64,000 bases of DNA from Bordetella sp. 02P26C-1 (GTDB taxonomy: Bacteria > Pseudomonadota > Gammaproteobacteria > Burkholderiales > Burkholderiaceae_B): positions 124,001-188,000 of the forward strand of contig NZ_WSJB01000002.1 of assembly GCF_009763255.1 (NCBI RefSeq), given 5' to 3'. Shown piece after piece: positions 51,365-58,001 of this stretch (within the stretch, counting starts at the first letter, position 1; each line of letters opens with the position of its first letter). The notes beneath the pieces are model-generated. The model saw only the letters and a list, made by a program, of their open reading frames with translations, had not been told where the DNA came from and did no database searches. A program made the position numbers and the translations under genes.

Positions 51365-52326
51365 CCTTGCCCCGCAATGGGAATGGGGGTCAACAGGCCT
51401 TTGCCCGCTAGCCAGGCGTCGACGTTGTCCATAACCAACTGACTCATGGCCTCGCGCGTCTCATCCGTGGCGCTGCCCACATGCGGCATCAAGACGACTT
51501 GATCCATGGCCTTGAATTCCTCGGCCGTCGAGGGCTCGGATTCCAAGACATCCAGGCCCGCGCCACCCAATTCGCCCGCTCGCAACGCCGCCACCAATGC
51601 CGCCTGATCCACCACACTGCCGCGCGAGATATTGACCAGAATGCCGCGCGGCCCGAGCGCGCGGATGACGTTCGCATCCACAATCCGGTAGGTAGTGGGC
51701 CCACCCACGCAGGCAACGATCAGAAAATCCGCCCACTGCGCCAAAGCCTGCAACTGCGGTTCGTAGGTGTAGCCAGCATCGGCACGGGGATGACGGCTGT
51801 GATAGCGCACCTCCATATCGAACCCCATGGCGCGCCGCGCAATGGCATGGCCAATACGACCCAGACCGAGAATACCGAGCCGTTTGCCCGAGACCTTGAT
51901 CGACAACGGAAATTCGCCCAGCGCGCGCCACTGCGCGCTTTTGACATAGCGATCGCCCGCCGCCACACGGCGCGCGGTCGCCAATAACAGTGCCCACGCC
52001 AAGTCGGCCACACAGGCGTCGAGCACACCCGGGGTGTTACTCGCCTGCACGCCAGACTCCCGCGCCGCCTCAAGGTCGAGCGTGTCATATCCCACGCCCC
52101 AACTGCAGATCGCCTGCAGTCCGGGCAGACGTTCCAACATCTGCCGCGTGAAGCCGCGTCGCACCGACGTCACGGCCAGCCGCACATGGCGCGTGAGGTC
52201 GGGGCCGTAGCCTTCCAACCCCTCCGGGTCGCGCCACACGGGCAGGACTCGGTAGCGTCGGGCCAGACGTTCGTCGAACGCGGGGCCCAGCGACGCCACC
52301 TGCACAATGTCGTAATGCTCGCTCAT
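51361..52326 (-). CDS. D-isomer-specific 2-hydroxyacid dehydrogenase (NAD(P)-dependent)
   Basis: This 321-residue protein has nucleotide motif LGILGLGRIGHAIARRA (about 148-164) and the R-E-H catalytic set: Arg in VNISRGSVVDQAAL, Glu in LDVLESEPS and His in MPHVGSATDETRE. It reduces a 2-oxoacid such as glyoxylate or hydroxypyruvate, or oxidises the D-hydroxyacid. The start overlaps the RraA-like gene stop (ATGA), and the stop overlaps the FAD enzyme start in the same way. Confidence 0.92.
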   Translation of the reverse strand: MSEHYDIVQVASLGPAFDERLARRYRVLPVWRDPEGLEGYGPDLTRHVRLAVTSVRRGFTRQMLERLPGLQAICSWGVGYDTLDLEAARESGVQASNTPGVLDACVADLAWALLLATARRVAAGDRYVKSAQWRALGEFPLSIKVSGKRLGILGLGRIGHAIARRAMGFDMEVRYHSRHPRADAGYTYEPQLQALAQWADFLIVACVGGPTTYRIVDANVIRALGPRGILVNISRGSVVDQAALVAALRAGELGGAGLDVLESEPSTAEEFKAMDQVVLMPHVGSATDETREAMSQLVMDNVDAWLAGKGLLTPIPIAGQG

Positions 52327-53003
52327 CCAGCCGCTCCGGGCCGGTCGGGGATATAACCGGCAGAGGCGGCGGCCTGCGCAAACGTCAGCCCATCGCGTAT
52401 GCCTTGCGCCACTTGGTCATCGACTTTCAGTATGGCTTCGGCACGCGCGAGCAGATCGGCCAACTGAGATCTGGGTATCACCGCCAGGCCGGTGTCATCG
52501 CCCACGACCAGGTCACCCTGTTCCACTCGTATCCCGCCAATCGTCACGGGCTCGCCCATGGATCGCAAGCTCAGCCGCGTCTTGCCCGTCGTGGGCGCGA
52601 CCCAGCGGCTGGCCATCCACAGTCCGGCCTCGCGAATCTCGTCCACATCCCGGCAAGCGCCATCGATCACCACCGCGGTCGCCCCGCGTCTGGCGGCTGC
52701 CATAGAGGCATTGCCACCAAACGTCGAGATCGGGGCGCCACCGACATCGATCATCAGCACCTTGCCGGGGCCGGTGGCCTCGACCAGACGGCCCACCGCG
52801 AATTCCGTGCGATCGAAATCCCCATACTCGCCATGCGCATGACGCGCCGTCACGGCAAACCCGGCGATGCGTCCCGTACCGGCCCGCTGCACGATACCCT
52901 GCGTCACCCCGCGGATGCCCAACTCATCCATCGCGTCGGACCAGGCGCTAACACCGATCTGGGCGCACCGCGCAAGCAACTGTGTTTCTTCTTCAATCGT
53001 CAT
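52323..53003 (-). CDS. RraA-family 4-hydroxy-2-oxoacid aldolase/oxaloacetate decarboxylase-like
   Basis: This 226-residue protein has the RraA-fold signature GGNASMAAARRGATAVVIDGACRDVDEI, with the Arg and Asp of DGACRD for pyruvate-enolate and metal binding. VGDDTGLAVIPRSQL follows. Members split 4-hydroxy-4-methyl-2-oxoglutarate or CHA into pyruvate plus a 2-oxoacid; some are only RNase E inhibitors, but the catabolic context favours an aldolase. ATG 53003 is chosen over TTG 53039, which has no conserved extra residues. It lies between the Bug receptor (32 bp gap) and the 2-hydroxyacid dehydrogenase. Confidence 0.85.
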   Translation of the reverse strand: MTIEEETQLLARCAQIGVSAWSDAMDELGIRGVTQGIVQRAGTGRIAGFAVTARHAHGEYGDFDRTEFAVGRLVEATGPGKVLMIDVGGAPISTFGGNASMAAARRGATAVVIDGACRDVDEIREAGLWMASRWVAPTTGKTRLSLRSMGEPVTIGGIRVEQGDLVVGDDTGLAVIPRSQLADLLARAEAILKVDDQVAQGIRDGLTFAQAAASAGYIPDRPGAAG

Positions 53004-53035
53004 ACGAGTCTCTGTCGATTCAGGAGAGGAGAGGA

Positions 53036-54004
53036 TCAATCAACACGCGCGCCGGAAAGCTTGACGGCCTCGCCCCAGCGGGCGGCCTCGGCGTTGATGA
53101 ATTTCTGAAATTCCTCGGGCGAACTGTTGTTGACGTCACCGCCCATGTCCTGCAGCATCTTCGTGACATCCGGCTGCGCGACAATGCGGGAGACATCCTT
53201 GTAGATCTTCTGACGCATGTCGTTCGGCAAACTGGCGGGGCCGAACAGTCCAAACCACGTCGCGGCTTCAAAGCCCGGCATACCCGCCTCGGCCATAGTC
53301 GGCACATTGCTAATGGCCTCGACCCGGCGAGGATGCGCCAGCGCGATCGCGTTCAGCTTGCCGGACTTGATATGCGGCAGCGCCGCCGACAAGGTGACGA
53401 ACGCCATCTGCACCTGGCCGCCCATCAGATCGGTGACCATCGGCGCGTCACCCTTGTAGGGCACATGGACCAGCTTGGCGCCCGTTTTTTCCTTGAACAG
53501 CTCGGCAGTCAAATGCTGCGGTGTGCCGTTGCCAGTCGAGGCGACCGTCACACCGTTTGGCGATTCTTTGGCGTAGGTGATCAGCTCTTGCAAGTTCTTC
53601 GCCGGTACGCCGGGCGCGGTCACCAGTACCAGCGGAATCGTCACCGTCAACGTGACCGGTGCGAAATCCTTGATCGGGTCGTAATTCAGGCGCGAGTACA
53701 GGCTTGCGCTGATGGTATGGGCCGCGGTGGTCTCATACAGCGTATAGCCGTCGCCCGGCGAACGGGCCACGAACTCCGCGGCGATGGTGGTCCCAGCGCC
53801 GGGCTTGTTGTTCACCACGACTTGCTGTTTCCAATCGTCCGACAGCCGTTGCGCGATGAGGCGCGCGACAACGTCCGTGGCGCCGCCAGGCGGGTAGGGA
53901 ACAATTAGCGTGACCGGTTTATCCGGATAGGTCGCCGCTTGGGCGAGGGGCCCGACGATTGCGCTGGCCAACATCATGGCGGCGAAGCTTTTCCAACTTT
54001 TCAT
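53036..54004 (-). CDS. Bug/TctC family periplasmic receptor
   Basis: This 322-residue protein has signal peptide MKSWKSFAAMMLASAIVGPL then AQA, mature ATYPDKPVTLIVPYPPGGATDVVAR, VVVNNKPGAGTTIAAE, ASTGNGTPQHLTAELFK, HVPYKGDAPMVTD and GGQVQMAFVTLS. AAGGAGAGAGG precedes ATG 54004, so the longer frame to 54064 is not used. It is first in the unit leading to RraA-like, D-2-hydroxyacid dehydrogenase and FAD enzymes, and divergent from LysR 54172. Confidence 0.93.
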   Translation of the reverse strand: MKSWKSFAAMMLASAIVGPLAQAATYPDKPVTLIVPYPPGGATDVVARLIAQRLSDDWKQQVVVNNKPGAGTTIAAEFVARSPGDGYTLYETTAAHTISASLYSRLNYDPIKDFAPVTLTVTIPLVLVTAPGVPAKNLQELITYAKESPNGVTVASTGNGTPQHLTAELFKEKTGAKLVHVPYKGDAPMVTDLMGGQVQMAFVTLSAALPHIKSGKLNAIALAHPRRVEAISNVPTMAEAGMPGFEAATWFGLFGPASLPNDMRQKIYKDVSRIVAQPDVTKMLQDMGGDVNNSSPEEFQKFINAEAARWGEAVKLSGARVD

Positions 54005-54140
54005 GCCTCTCTCCTTATTCTGGCGGGATCGCCAGTCATCTGTTTTTCTCATCGACCGAGTCACGGTCAGGCGCGCACCGCAGCGGTCATGGCACCGGCT
54101 GCCGCAGGACTAGATAATGCGCCGTCTGAACTAATAGGCA

Positions 54141-54168
54141 CAAATTGGAATTTATGGACCATAATTAG
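54141..54168. promoter_or_regulatory. Operator-like CAAATTGGAATTTAT in divergent Bug/LysR promoter
   Basis: CAAATTGGAATTTAT at 54141-54155 is identical to 43975-43989 and, like it, is followed by an AATTAGG element. It ends only a few bases before the LysR ATG at 54172, so binding could both repress LysR and activate the divergent Bug unit. Confidence 0.6.
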
Positions 54169-54171
54169 GAC

Positions 54172-55101
54172 ATGGCTATCAATATCAAATATCGTCCATT
54201 AAAGGCCTTTTTGCTGGCCGTCGATAGCAACTCGTTCACCCATGCGGCGAACCGCCTCGGCGTGACTCAGCCTTCTTTCACGCTTCTGATTCAGGACCTC
54301 GAAGACGTCCTGGGCATACGCTTATTCGAGCGCACCACACGAAATATCGCATTGACCTCGGCCGGGCACGAGTTTCACGCTCGCATACAACGTCCCCTCG
54401 CTGACCTCGAAGAGGCCTATCGCAGCCTCACCGATCTGGCGGCCAAGCGTCGCGGCAACATTGTGCTCGGTGCGCTACCGTCTAGCGCATTGACGCTCAT
54501 GCCTGCAGCGGTGGGCGCGTTGCACCGCGAGCACCCCGCGCTGAAAGTCCGTGTGCAGGAGGCCCACAATGATGAATTGATTGCCATGCTGCGCACCAAC
54601 CAGATCGAATTCGCCGTGGCGACGTTGACCGATCCCGCGCCCGATCTGTCGTTTTCTCGGCTGATGAACGATTGTTTCTGCGCCGTGTATCCGGTAGGGC
54701 ATCCGCTACAGCACGTGGCGCGGCCGCAATGGCGCGACGTTATCCGCTATGACCTCATATTGCTGTCCCACGGCTCCAGCGCGCGCTGGCAATTCGATCA
54801 CGCGGTGCAAGATGAAACGCTGCCCGCAGGGGTAGGCTTGCGCTACGACGTGACCAACATGGGCACAGCCGCCGGCATGGTCCGACAGGGTCTGGGCGTG
54901 AGCGTATTGCCCCGATTGGCGTTGCCCGAGTTGAATCTCTCGGGCCTGGTATGCACGCCGCTCTATGATGAATCGGCACGTCGCGAGATCGGCATCCTGC
55001 ATCGACGGGATCGTTCGCTATCACCCGCCGCCCAAGCGCTGGAGCAGTGTTTGCGTCGGGTGGCGGAAGACTTGGCGCCACGCTTGTTGTCGTATCCCTA
55101 A
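54172..55101 (+). CDS. LysR-type transcriptional regulator
   Basis: This 309-residue LTTR has MAINIKYRPLKAFLLAVDSN then HTH RLGVTQPSFTLLIQDLEDVLG. The effector domain starts at GNIVLGALPSSALTLMPAAV, with FAVATLTDPAPDL and TNMGTAAGMVRQGLGVSVLP. AGGA lies only one base before the ATG, embedded in the operator-like sequence. It is divergent from the Bug/RraA/hydroxyacid unit and is proposed to control it together with the ALDH unit at 43905. Confidence 0.93.
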   Translation: MAINIKYRPLKAFLLAVDSNSFTHAANRLGVTQPSFTLLIQDLEDVLGIRLFERTTRNIALTSAGHEFHARIQRPLADLEEAYRSLTDLAAKRRGNIVLGALPSSALTLMPAAVGALHREHPALKVRVQEAHNDELIAMLRTNQIEFAVATLTDPAPDLSFSRLMNDCFCAVYPVGHPLQHVARPQWRDVIRYDLILLSHGSSARWQFDHAVQDETLPAGVGLRYDVTNMGTAAGMVRQGLGVSVLPRLALPELNLSGLVCTPLYDESARREIGILHRRDRSLSPAAQALEQCLRRVAEDLAPRLLSYP

Positions 55102-55160
55102 GCGGGCGGTGATTCTTGGTGTTTGGGCATGATCGGCGGTGCCGCGCGAATCTTGATAAG

Positions 55161-55173
55161 CCTATTAAATAGG
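55161..55173. repeat. 13-base perfect palindrome at the edge of the umuDC scar
   Basis: CCTATTAAATAGG (55161-55173) is a perfect palindrome with a single central A, between the LysR gene and the umuC fragment. It may be an operator remnant or a breakpoint feature. Confidence 0.35.
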
Positions 55174-55215
55174 TCTCGCAAAGTTGGGAATGAGTATTCG
55201 CGGAGACGGCGGCTG

Positions 55216-55297
55216 ATTTGATGCCGAGCGCCTTGGCCTCATTGCTGCGTGAGACAACCGCCCCGTCATTGTTCGATAGGACGATGACGGGCTTGCC
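55216..55297 (-). pseudogene. umuC: umuC fragment (Y-family polymerase V catalytic subunit remnant)
   Basis: In the frame next to that of the umuD remnant, 27 codons read GKPVIVLSNNDG then AVVSRSNEAKALGIK, a segment diagnostic of the N-terminal region of UmuC. It normally begins about 25 residues after the UmuC start, so the true start is missing, and similarity ends abruptly after GIK. It is fused directly after codon F of LMPENPEF in umuD by a deletion. It cannot make a polymerase. Confidence 0.75.
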
Positions 55298-55302
55298 CGC
55301 TC

Positions 55303-55558
55303 GAATTCTGGGTTCTCTGGCATCAGGCGCACGACCCCGCTACGGTGATAGAGGCGCTTCACGGTGAATTCACCATCGACCACAGCCACCACGATATGGT
55401 TGTGGGCAGGCTCCATCGAGCGATCGACAATCAGCGCGTCACCGTCGTAGATCCCGGCGCCGGTCATTGACTGGCCCTTGACCCGAAACAGGAAAGACGC
55501 CGGCGGGCACCGAGGTCTCCGCCATAAACAGCGCGCAATCGAGCGCGGCAAGGGGCAC
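55303..55558 (-). pseudogene. umuD: umuD remnant (S24/LexA-like peptidase) with internal and 3' deletions
   Basis: From 55500 to 55303 the frame reads SFLFRVKGQSMTGAGIYDGD, then EFTVKRLY and VVRLMPENPEF. These contain the catalytic Ser of GQSM and Lys of TVKR of UmuD. Upstream, VPLAALDCALFMAE, then TSVPAG (55558 to about 55500), is in a different frame, and the self-cleavage region between the two is missing. The C-terminal beta strand (usual ...VVTHVIH) is replaced by the umuC fragment. Two deletions have therefore destroyed an SOS umuDC operon that still has its LexA box. Confidence 0.75.
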
Positions 55559-55578
55559 CGGTTTGGTTATGACCAAAA

Positions 55579-55594
55579 CTGGATAAAAACACAG
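55579..55594. promoter_or_regulatory. LexA box of the former umuDC operon
   Basis: CTG (55579-55581), 10 bases rich in A/T, CAG (55592-55594) matches the CTG-N10-CAG SOS operator. It lies about 25 bases upstream of the umuD remnant on its minus-strand promoter side. Confidence 0.6.
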
Positions 55595-55687
55595 CATAAC
55601 CCCAATCCTATGGCCGCTGACCGGCTTGGGTTCGACCCCGAAGGGGCGTATGCCTCAACTAGGTCCCCCTGGAAGCGCTCTATATTG

Positions 55688-55721
55688 CCCATAATGGGTA
55701 AATTGGGTATATTGGGTATAT
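55688..55721. promoter_or_regulatory. Iterated operator of the Phd-like/zeta toxin-antitoxin unit
   Basis: Three 9-base direct repeats, TGGGTAAAT, TGGGTATAT, TGGGTATAT (55695-55721), follow a palindrome CCCAT-A-ATGGG (55688-55698) that overlaps the first repeat. They end 21 bases before the antitoxin ATG, and the AT-rich second half could contain the -10 region. Such arrays are typical autoregulatory sites where antitoxin dimers bind cooperatively. Confidence 0.6.
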
Positions 55722-55742
55722 CTTTAAAGTCAGGAACCCACC

Positions 55743-56138
55743 ATGAACGCGTTTGGATCCCCAGCCACGCTGAAAACCGCATTTTCGGCCGATAGCCGCG
55801 AACCGGCCATTGATGACCTGCCAGTCGCTCCGGCGACTTCTGTAAAAAAGGAAGGCTGGCGAGGGATGATGCGCGCACTATCTGCGCACGGTAGATTGTT
55901 GGTCACCAACCATAATCAGCCAGAAGCGGTCATCCTGTCCGTGGATGAGTACACCCAGCTGGTGCAGGCTGCCCAGAGGGCTAAAGCCGCTGAGCCCGAT
56001 CCACTCGCTGAATTGCGCCGACAATTCGATGAGCGTCTGCAAAAATTACAGGCCCCCGACGCTAATAACCGTCTTCGCAACCTGATGAAAAAGCCCGCCC
56101 CGCTGGCTGGTGCCGTCCTGTCTGGATCCTCCTATTGA
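55743..56138 (+). CDS. Phd/YefM-like antitoxin
   Basis: This 131-residue protein has an unstructured, Ala/Pro/Ser-rich N-terminus of about 40 residues, then GWRGMMRALSAHGRLLVTNHNQPEAVILSVDEYTQLVQAAQ (about 37-77). That matches the Phd/YefM pattern of helix, then 'viITNhgkPvAVlvs.eeY..L'. A charged helical C-terminal tail (ELRRQFDERLQKLQ) follows and probably neutralises the toxin. AGGA lies 8 bases before the ATG. The stop overlaps the toxin's start. Type II antitoxins of this fold bind their promoter. Confidence 0.75.
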   Translation: MNAFGSPATLKTAFSADSREPAIDDLPVAPATSVKKEGWRGMMRALSAHGRLLVTNHNQPEAVILSVDEYTQLVQAAQRAKAAEPDPLAELRRQFDERLQKLQAPDANNRLRNLMKKPAPLAGAVLSGSSY

Positions 56139-56779
56139 TCTCCCGCCCAGTTCTCTACGTATTAGCGGGCGTCAATGGCGCCGGCAAAAGCTCTATTGGC
56201 GGCCACCAACTCACGCAAGCTGGCCTAGCCTGGTACAACCCTGATAGCTTTGCCCGAGAATTGGTGAATGGCTATGGGTACGATCAAGAGCAAGCGAATG
56301 CTGCCGCCTGGAGTGAAGGGGTAAGGCGCCTTGATCAGGCAATTGAGCGTGGCCAGGACTTTGCTTTCGAGACCACCTTGGGCGGGTTCACTATCTCCGC
56401 AAAGCTTGCCGCCGCATCGAGCACTCATGATGTCATGATTTGGTTCTGTGGCCTGCAATCTCCCGAGCATCACATTGCCCGAGTGAAATTGCGCGTCAGC
56501 CAGGGAGGCCACGCCATTGCAGAAGAGAAGATTCGACAGCGCTATCGCACATCGGTGCTAAACCTCATCGCCCTGATTCCGTACCTGCACGAGCTCCGGG
56601 TGTACGACAACAGCCACGACGTGAAAGTCGGTGAACCCATTCCTGAGCCAAAGTTGCTGCTCTACATGTCGGGCAAAGAAATTCTAATTCCGGGAAACCT
56701 GGACGAGGCGAGATTGACGCCTGACTGGGCGATTCCAATCCTCGAAGCCGCGTATCAGATGAGCGCGCGACCGTCGTGA
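56135..56779 (+). CDS. Zeta toxin-family kinase
   Basis: This 214-residue P-loop kinase has Walker A VLAGVNGAGKSSIGG (9-23; K18, S19), NPDSFARELVNGYGYD, FAFETTLGGFTIS (the acid and Thr of the substrate site) and RVSQGGHAIAEEKIRQRY (Arg-rich lid). Zeta/PezT toxins phosphorylate UDP-N-acetylglucosamine and thereby block peptidoglycan synthesis. The start is TTG, which overlaps the antitoxin stop by four bases (TTGA); no ATG or GTG lies near. The usual partner is epsilon/PezA; here it is a Phd/YefM-like protein. Confidence 0.82.
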   Translation: MISRPVLYVLAGVNGAGKSSIGGHQLTQAGLAWYNPDSFARELVNGYGYDQEQANAAAWSEGVRRLDQAIERGQDFAFETTLGGFTISAKLAAASSTHDVMIWFCGLQSPEHHIARVKLRVSQGGHAIAEEKIRQRYRTSVLNLIALIPYLHELRVYDNSHDVKVGEPIPEPKLLLYMSGKEILIPGNLDEARLTPDWAIPILEAAYQMSARPS

Positions 56780-56884
56780 ATCGATCCAGCAAATTTTGAT
56801 TCGCATACCCAAGATTTAGGCCCTGGTTGCGGTGGTGGTGCTTGATGGATTAAACGCCAACAGCCGAATAACGGGTGAGGCCGA

Positions 56885-57064
56885 TCAGAGCTTTTCTCGC
56901 CCCATGGGAGGCATTTCTTCCCATTCGGGATTCCTGGGAACGCCCTCGGGCATCTCTGCCATGAGGCCTTCCAACTTGTACTTGCGCGGGCGCCTGGGCT
57001 CGGCATCACTCTTGCGAGACGATTCAGGCGTTGCGTTCTCTGCGGGCGTGGGGCTTTTAGTCAT
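56885..57064 (-). CDS. Small 59-residue protein resembling the MazE antitoxin tail
   Basis: This gene has 59 codons plus a stop. The first 27 residues are Ser/Pro/Lys-rich (MTKSPTPAENATPESSRKSD). The rest, KYKLEGLMAEMPEGVPRNPE then WEEMPPMGREKL, has the rhythm of the toxin-binding tail of MazE-type antitoxins (YTLEELL...W...PxGxE). The usual N-terminal AbrB-type DNA-binding domain is missing. There is no good ribosome site and no MazF-like partner next to it. It may be an orphan neutralising peptide or a recombination product. Confidence 0.5.
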   Translation of the reverse strand: MTKSPTPAENATPESSRKSDAEPRRPRKYKLEGLMAEMPEGVPRNPEWEEMPPMGREKL

Positions 57065-57228
57065 GACGGGGGTGGATATTTACGCGACTAGGGCTGAGAG
57101 CAGCAACGATAGCGGCGATCTCATGAGGTTCCTACCCACTTAACGGAATGTGAATCCAGTATAGATTGTCACCGTCTTCGAGTAAGGCTGCCAGATCCGC
57201 TTAAAAGGAACGGGCAGCCTTTGGCCAC

Positions 57229-57583
57229 CTACAATGCGACAGGGGGAATCAGCTTCATGCCGGCGTAGACCCTTCGTTTAAGGTCTTCTAGCATGGGCAC
57301 AATGGAGCGCGGCGGAGTCTTGGGCCCAAGGTCAAGGAGCATTCGTTGAAATGCCTCATCATCCGAGGTGGAAACCTCGGTAAGACTCAGGAGCACAGCG
57401 CAGGCTCTGGCGAGAGCATCTCCTGCAACATCGGCGCCCGGCCGCGAACTGGTCGATTTCCAACTCAGCCTCGAGAAAGAGCTCAACACCGGGGTCATCT
57501 TCATCCCACGCGGCAAACGGGTCAAAATCCGCTTGCTCCACCAGGGTTACTCGATCCGAACTACGAACAAACGACGAAATCAT
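57229..57583 (-). pseudogene. Frameshifted small hypothetical gene
   Basis: The start MISSFVRSSDRVTLVEQADF (57583) continues DPFAAWDEDDPGVELFLEAE to about 57445. A single-base change of frame then leads into DVAGDALARACAVLLSLTEV, ...MLEDLKRRVYAGMKLIPPVAL, ending at 57229. The two parts read as one acidic, helical protein of about 117 residues. No family recognised. GGAAAAAACGG precedes the ATG. The shift may be real decay or an error in the sequence. Confidence 0.5.
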
Positions 57584-58001
57584 CCGTTTTTTCCTTAAGC
57601 CGATAATCCGCTTCCGGGATGGAAGACGTGATCTCGGCCTTAGGATTTTGACGTCACGACTTTGGTGCCGCGCTATACGATAAGAAAAACCTCGGAGCAA
57701 AAGCCTGGGCCAGACAAAATTTTTCCCAGAAGGGCGCTTTTTTGGAAGTTTGAACGACCAAAATCCGGTCTATTTATCATGATAACTTTTATTATCATGA
57801 AATCTATATCCTGTTGATATAAAGCGTGTTTTTATTAAATCTTGCCATTCCATCCAGCATCATCCAGCCGCGTTACATGGCCCGACCATACACGCGTCAA
57901 CTTGCCATCAGCCGACTTCTGCCCGCCATTCTGGCCCTGCGCTGCCACCACCCCCAGCTACAATGACGTCAATCGGAGCAATCAGAAGTTGAGCCCGCGG
58001 C
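57584..58001. promoter_or_regulatory. A/T-rich upstream region of the recombinase with palindromes
   Basis: This 418-bp stretch has no supported gene. TTATCATGATAA (57774-57785) is a perfect 12-base palindrome, and TCATGATAA (57777-57785) with TTATCATGA (57792-57800) forms a 9-bp inverted repeat around 6 bases. The segment 57760-57850 is markedly A/T-rich against its surroundings, about 200 bp before the recombinase start. It could be an operator, a recombinase arm site or an attachment core; no second copy was seen in the window. Confidence 0.4.

Noticed and set aside
55621-55650. GGGTTCGACCCC looked like the T-arm of a tRNA
   Set aside because: The loop has only five bases, and no acceptor, D or anticodon arms can be folded around it.
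55567-55878. Minus-strand open frame over the antitoxin promoter
   Set aside because: It crosses the toxin-antitoxin operator and the antitoxin start in antisense, and the peptide has no recognisable features.
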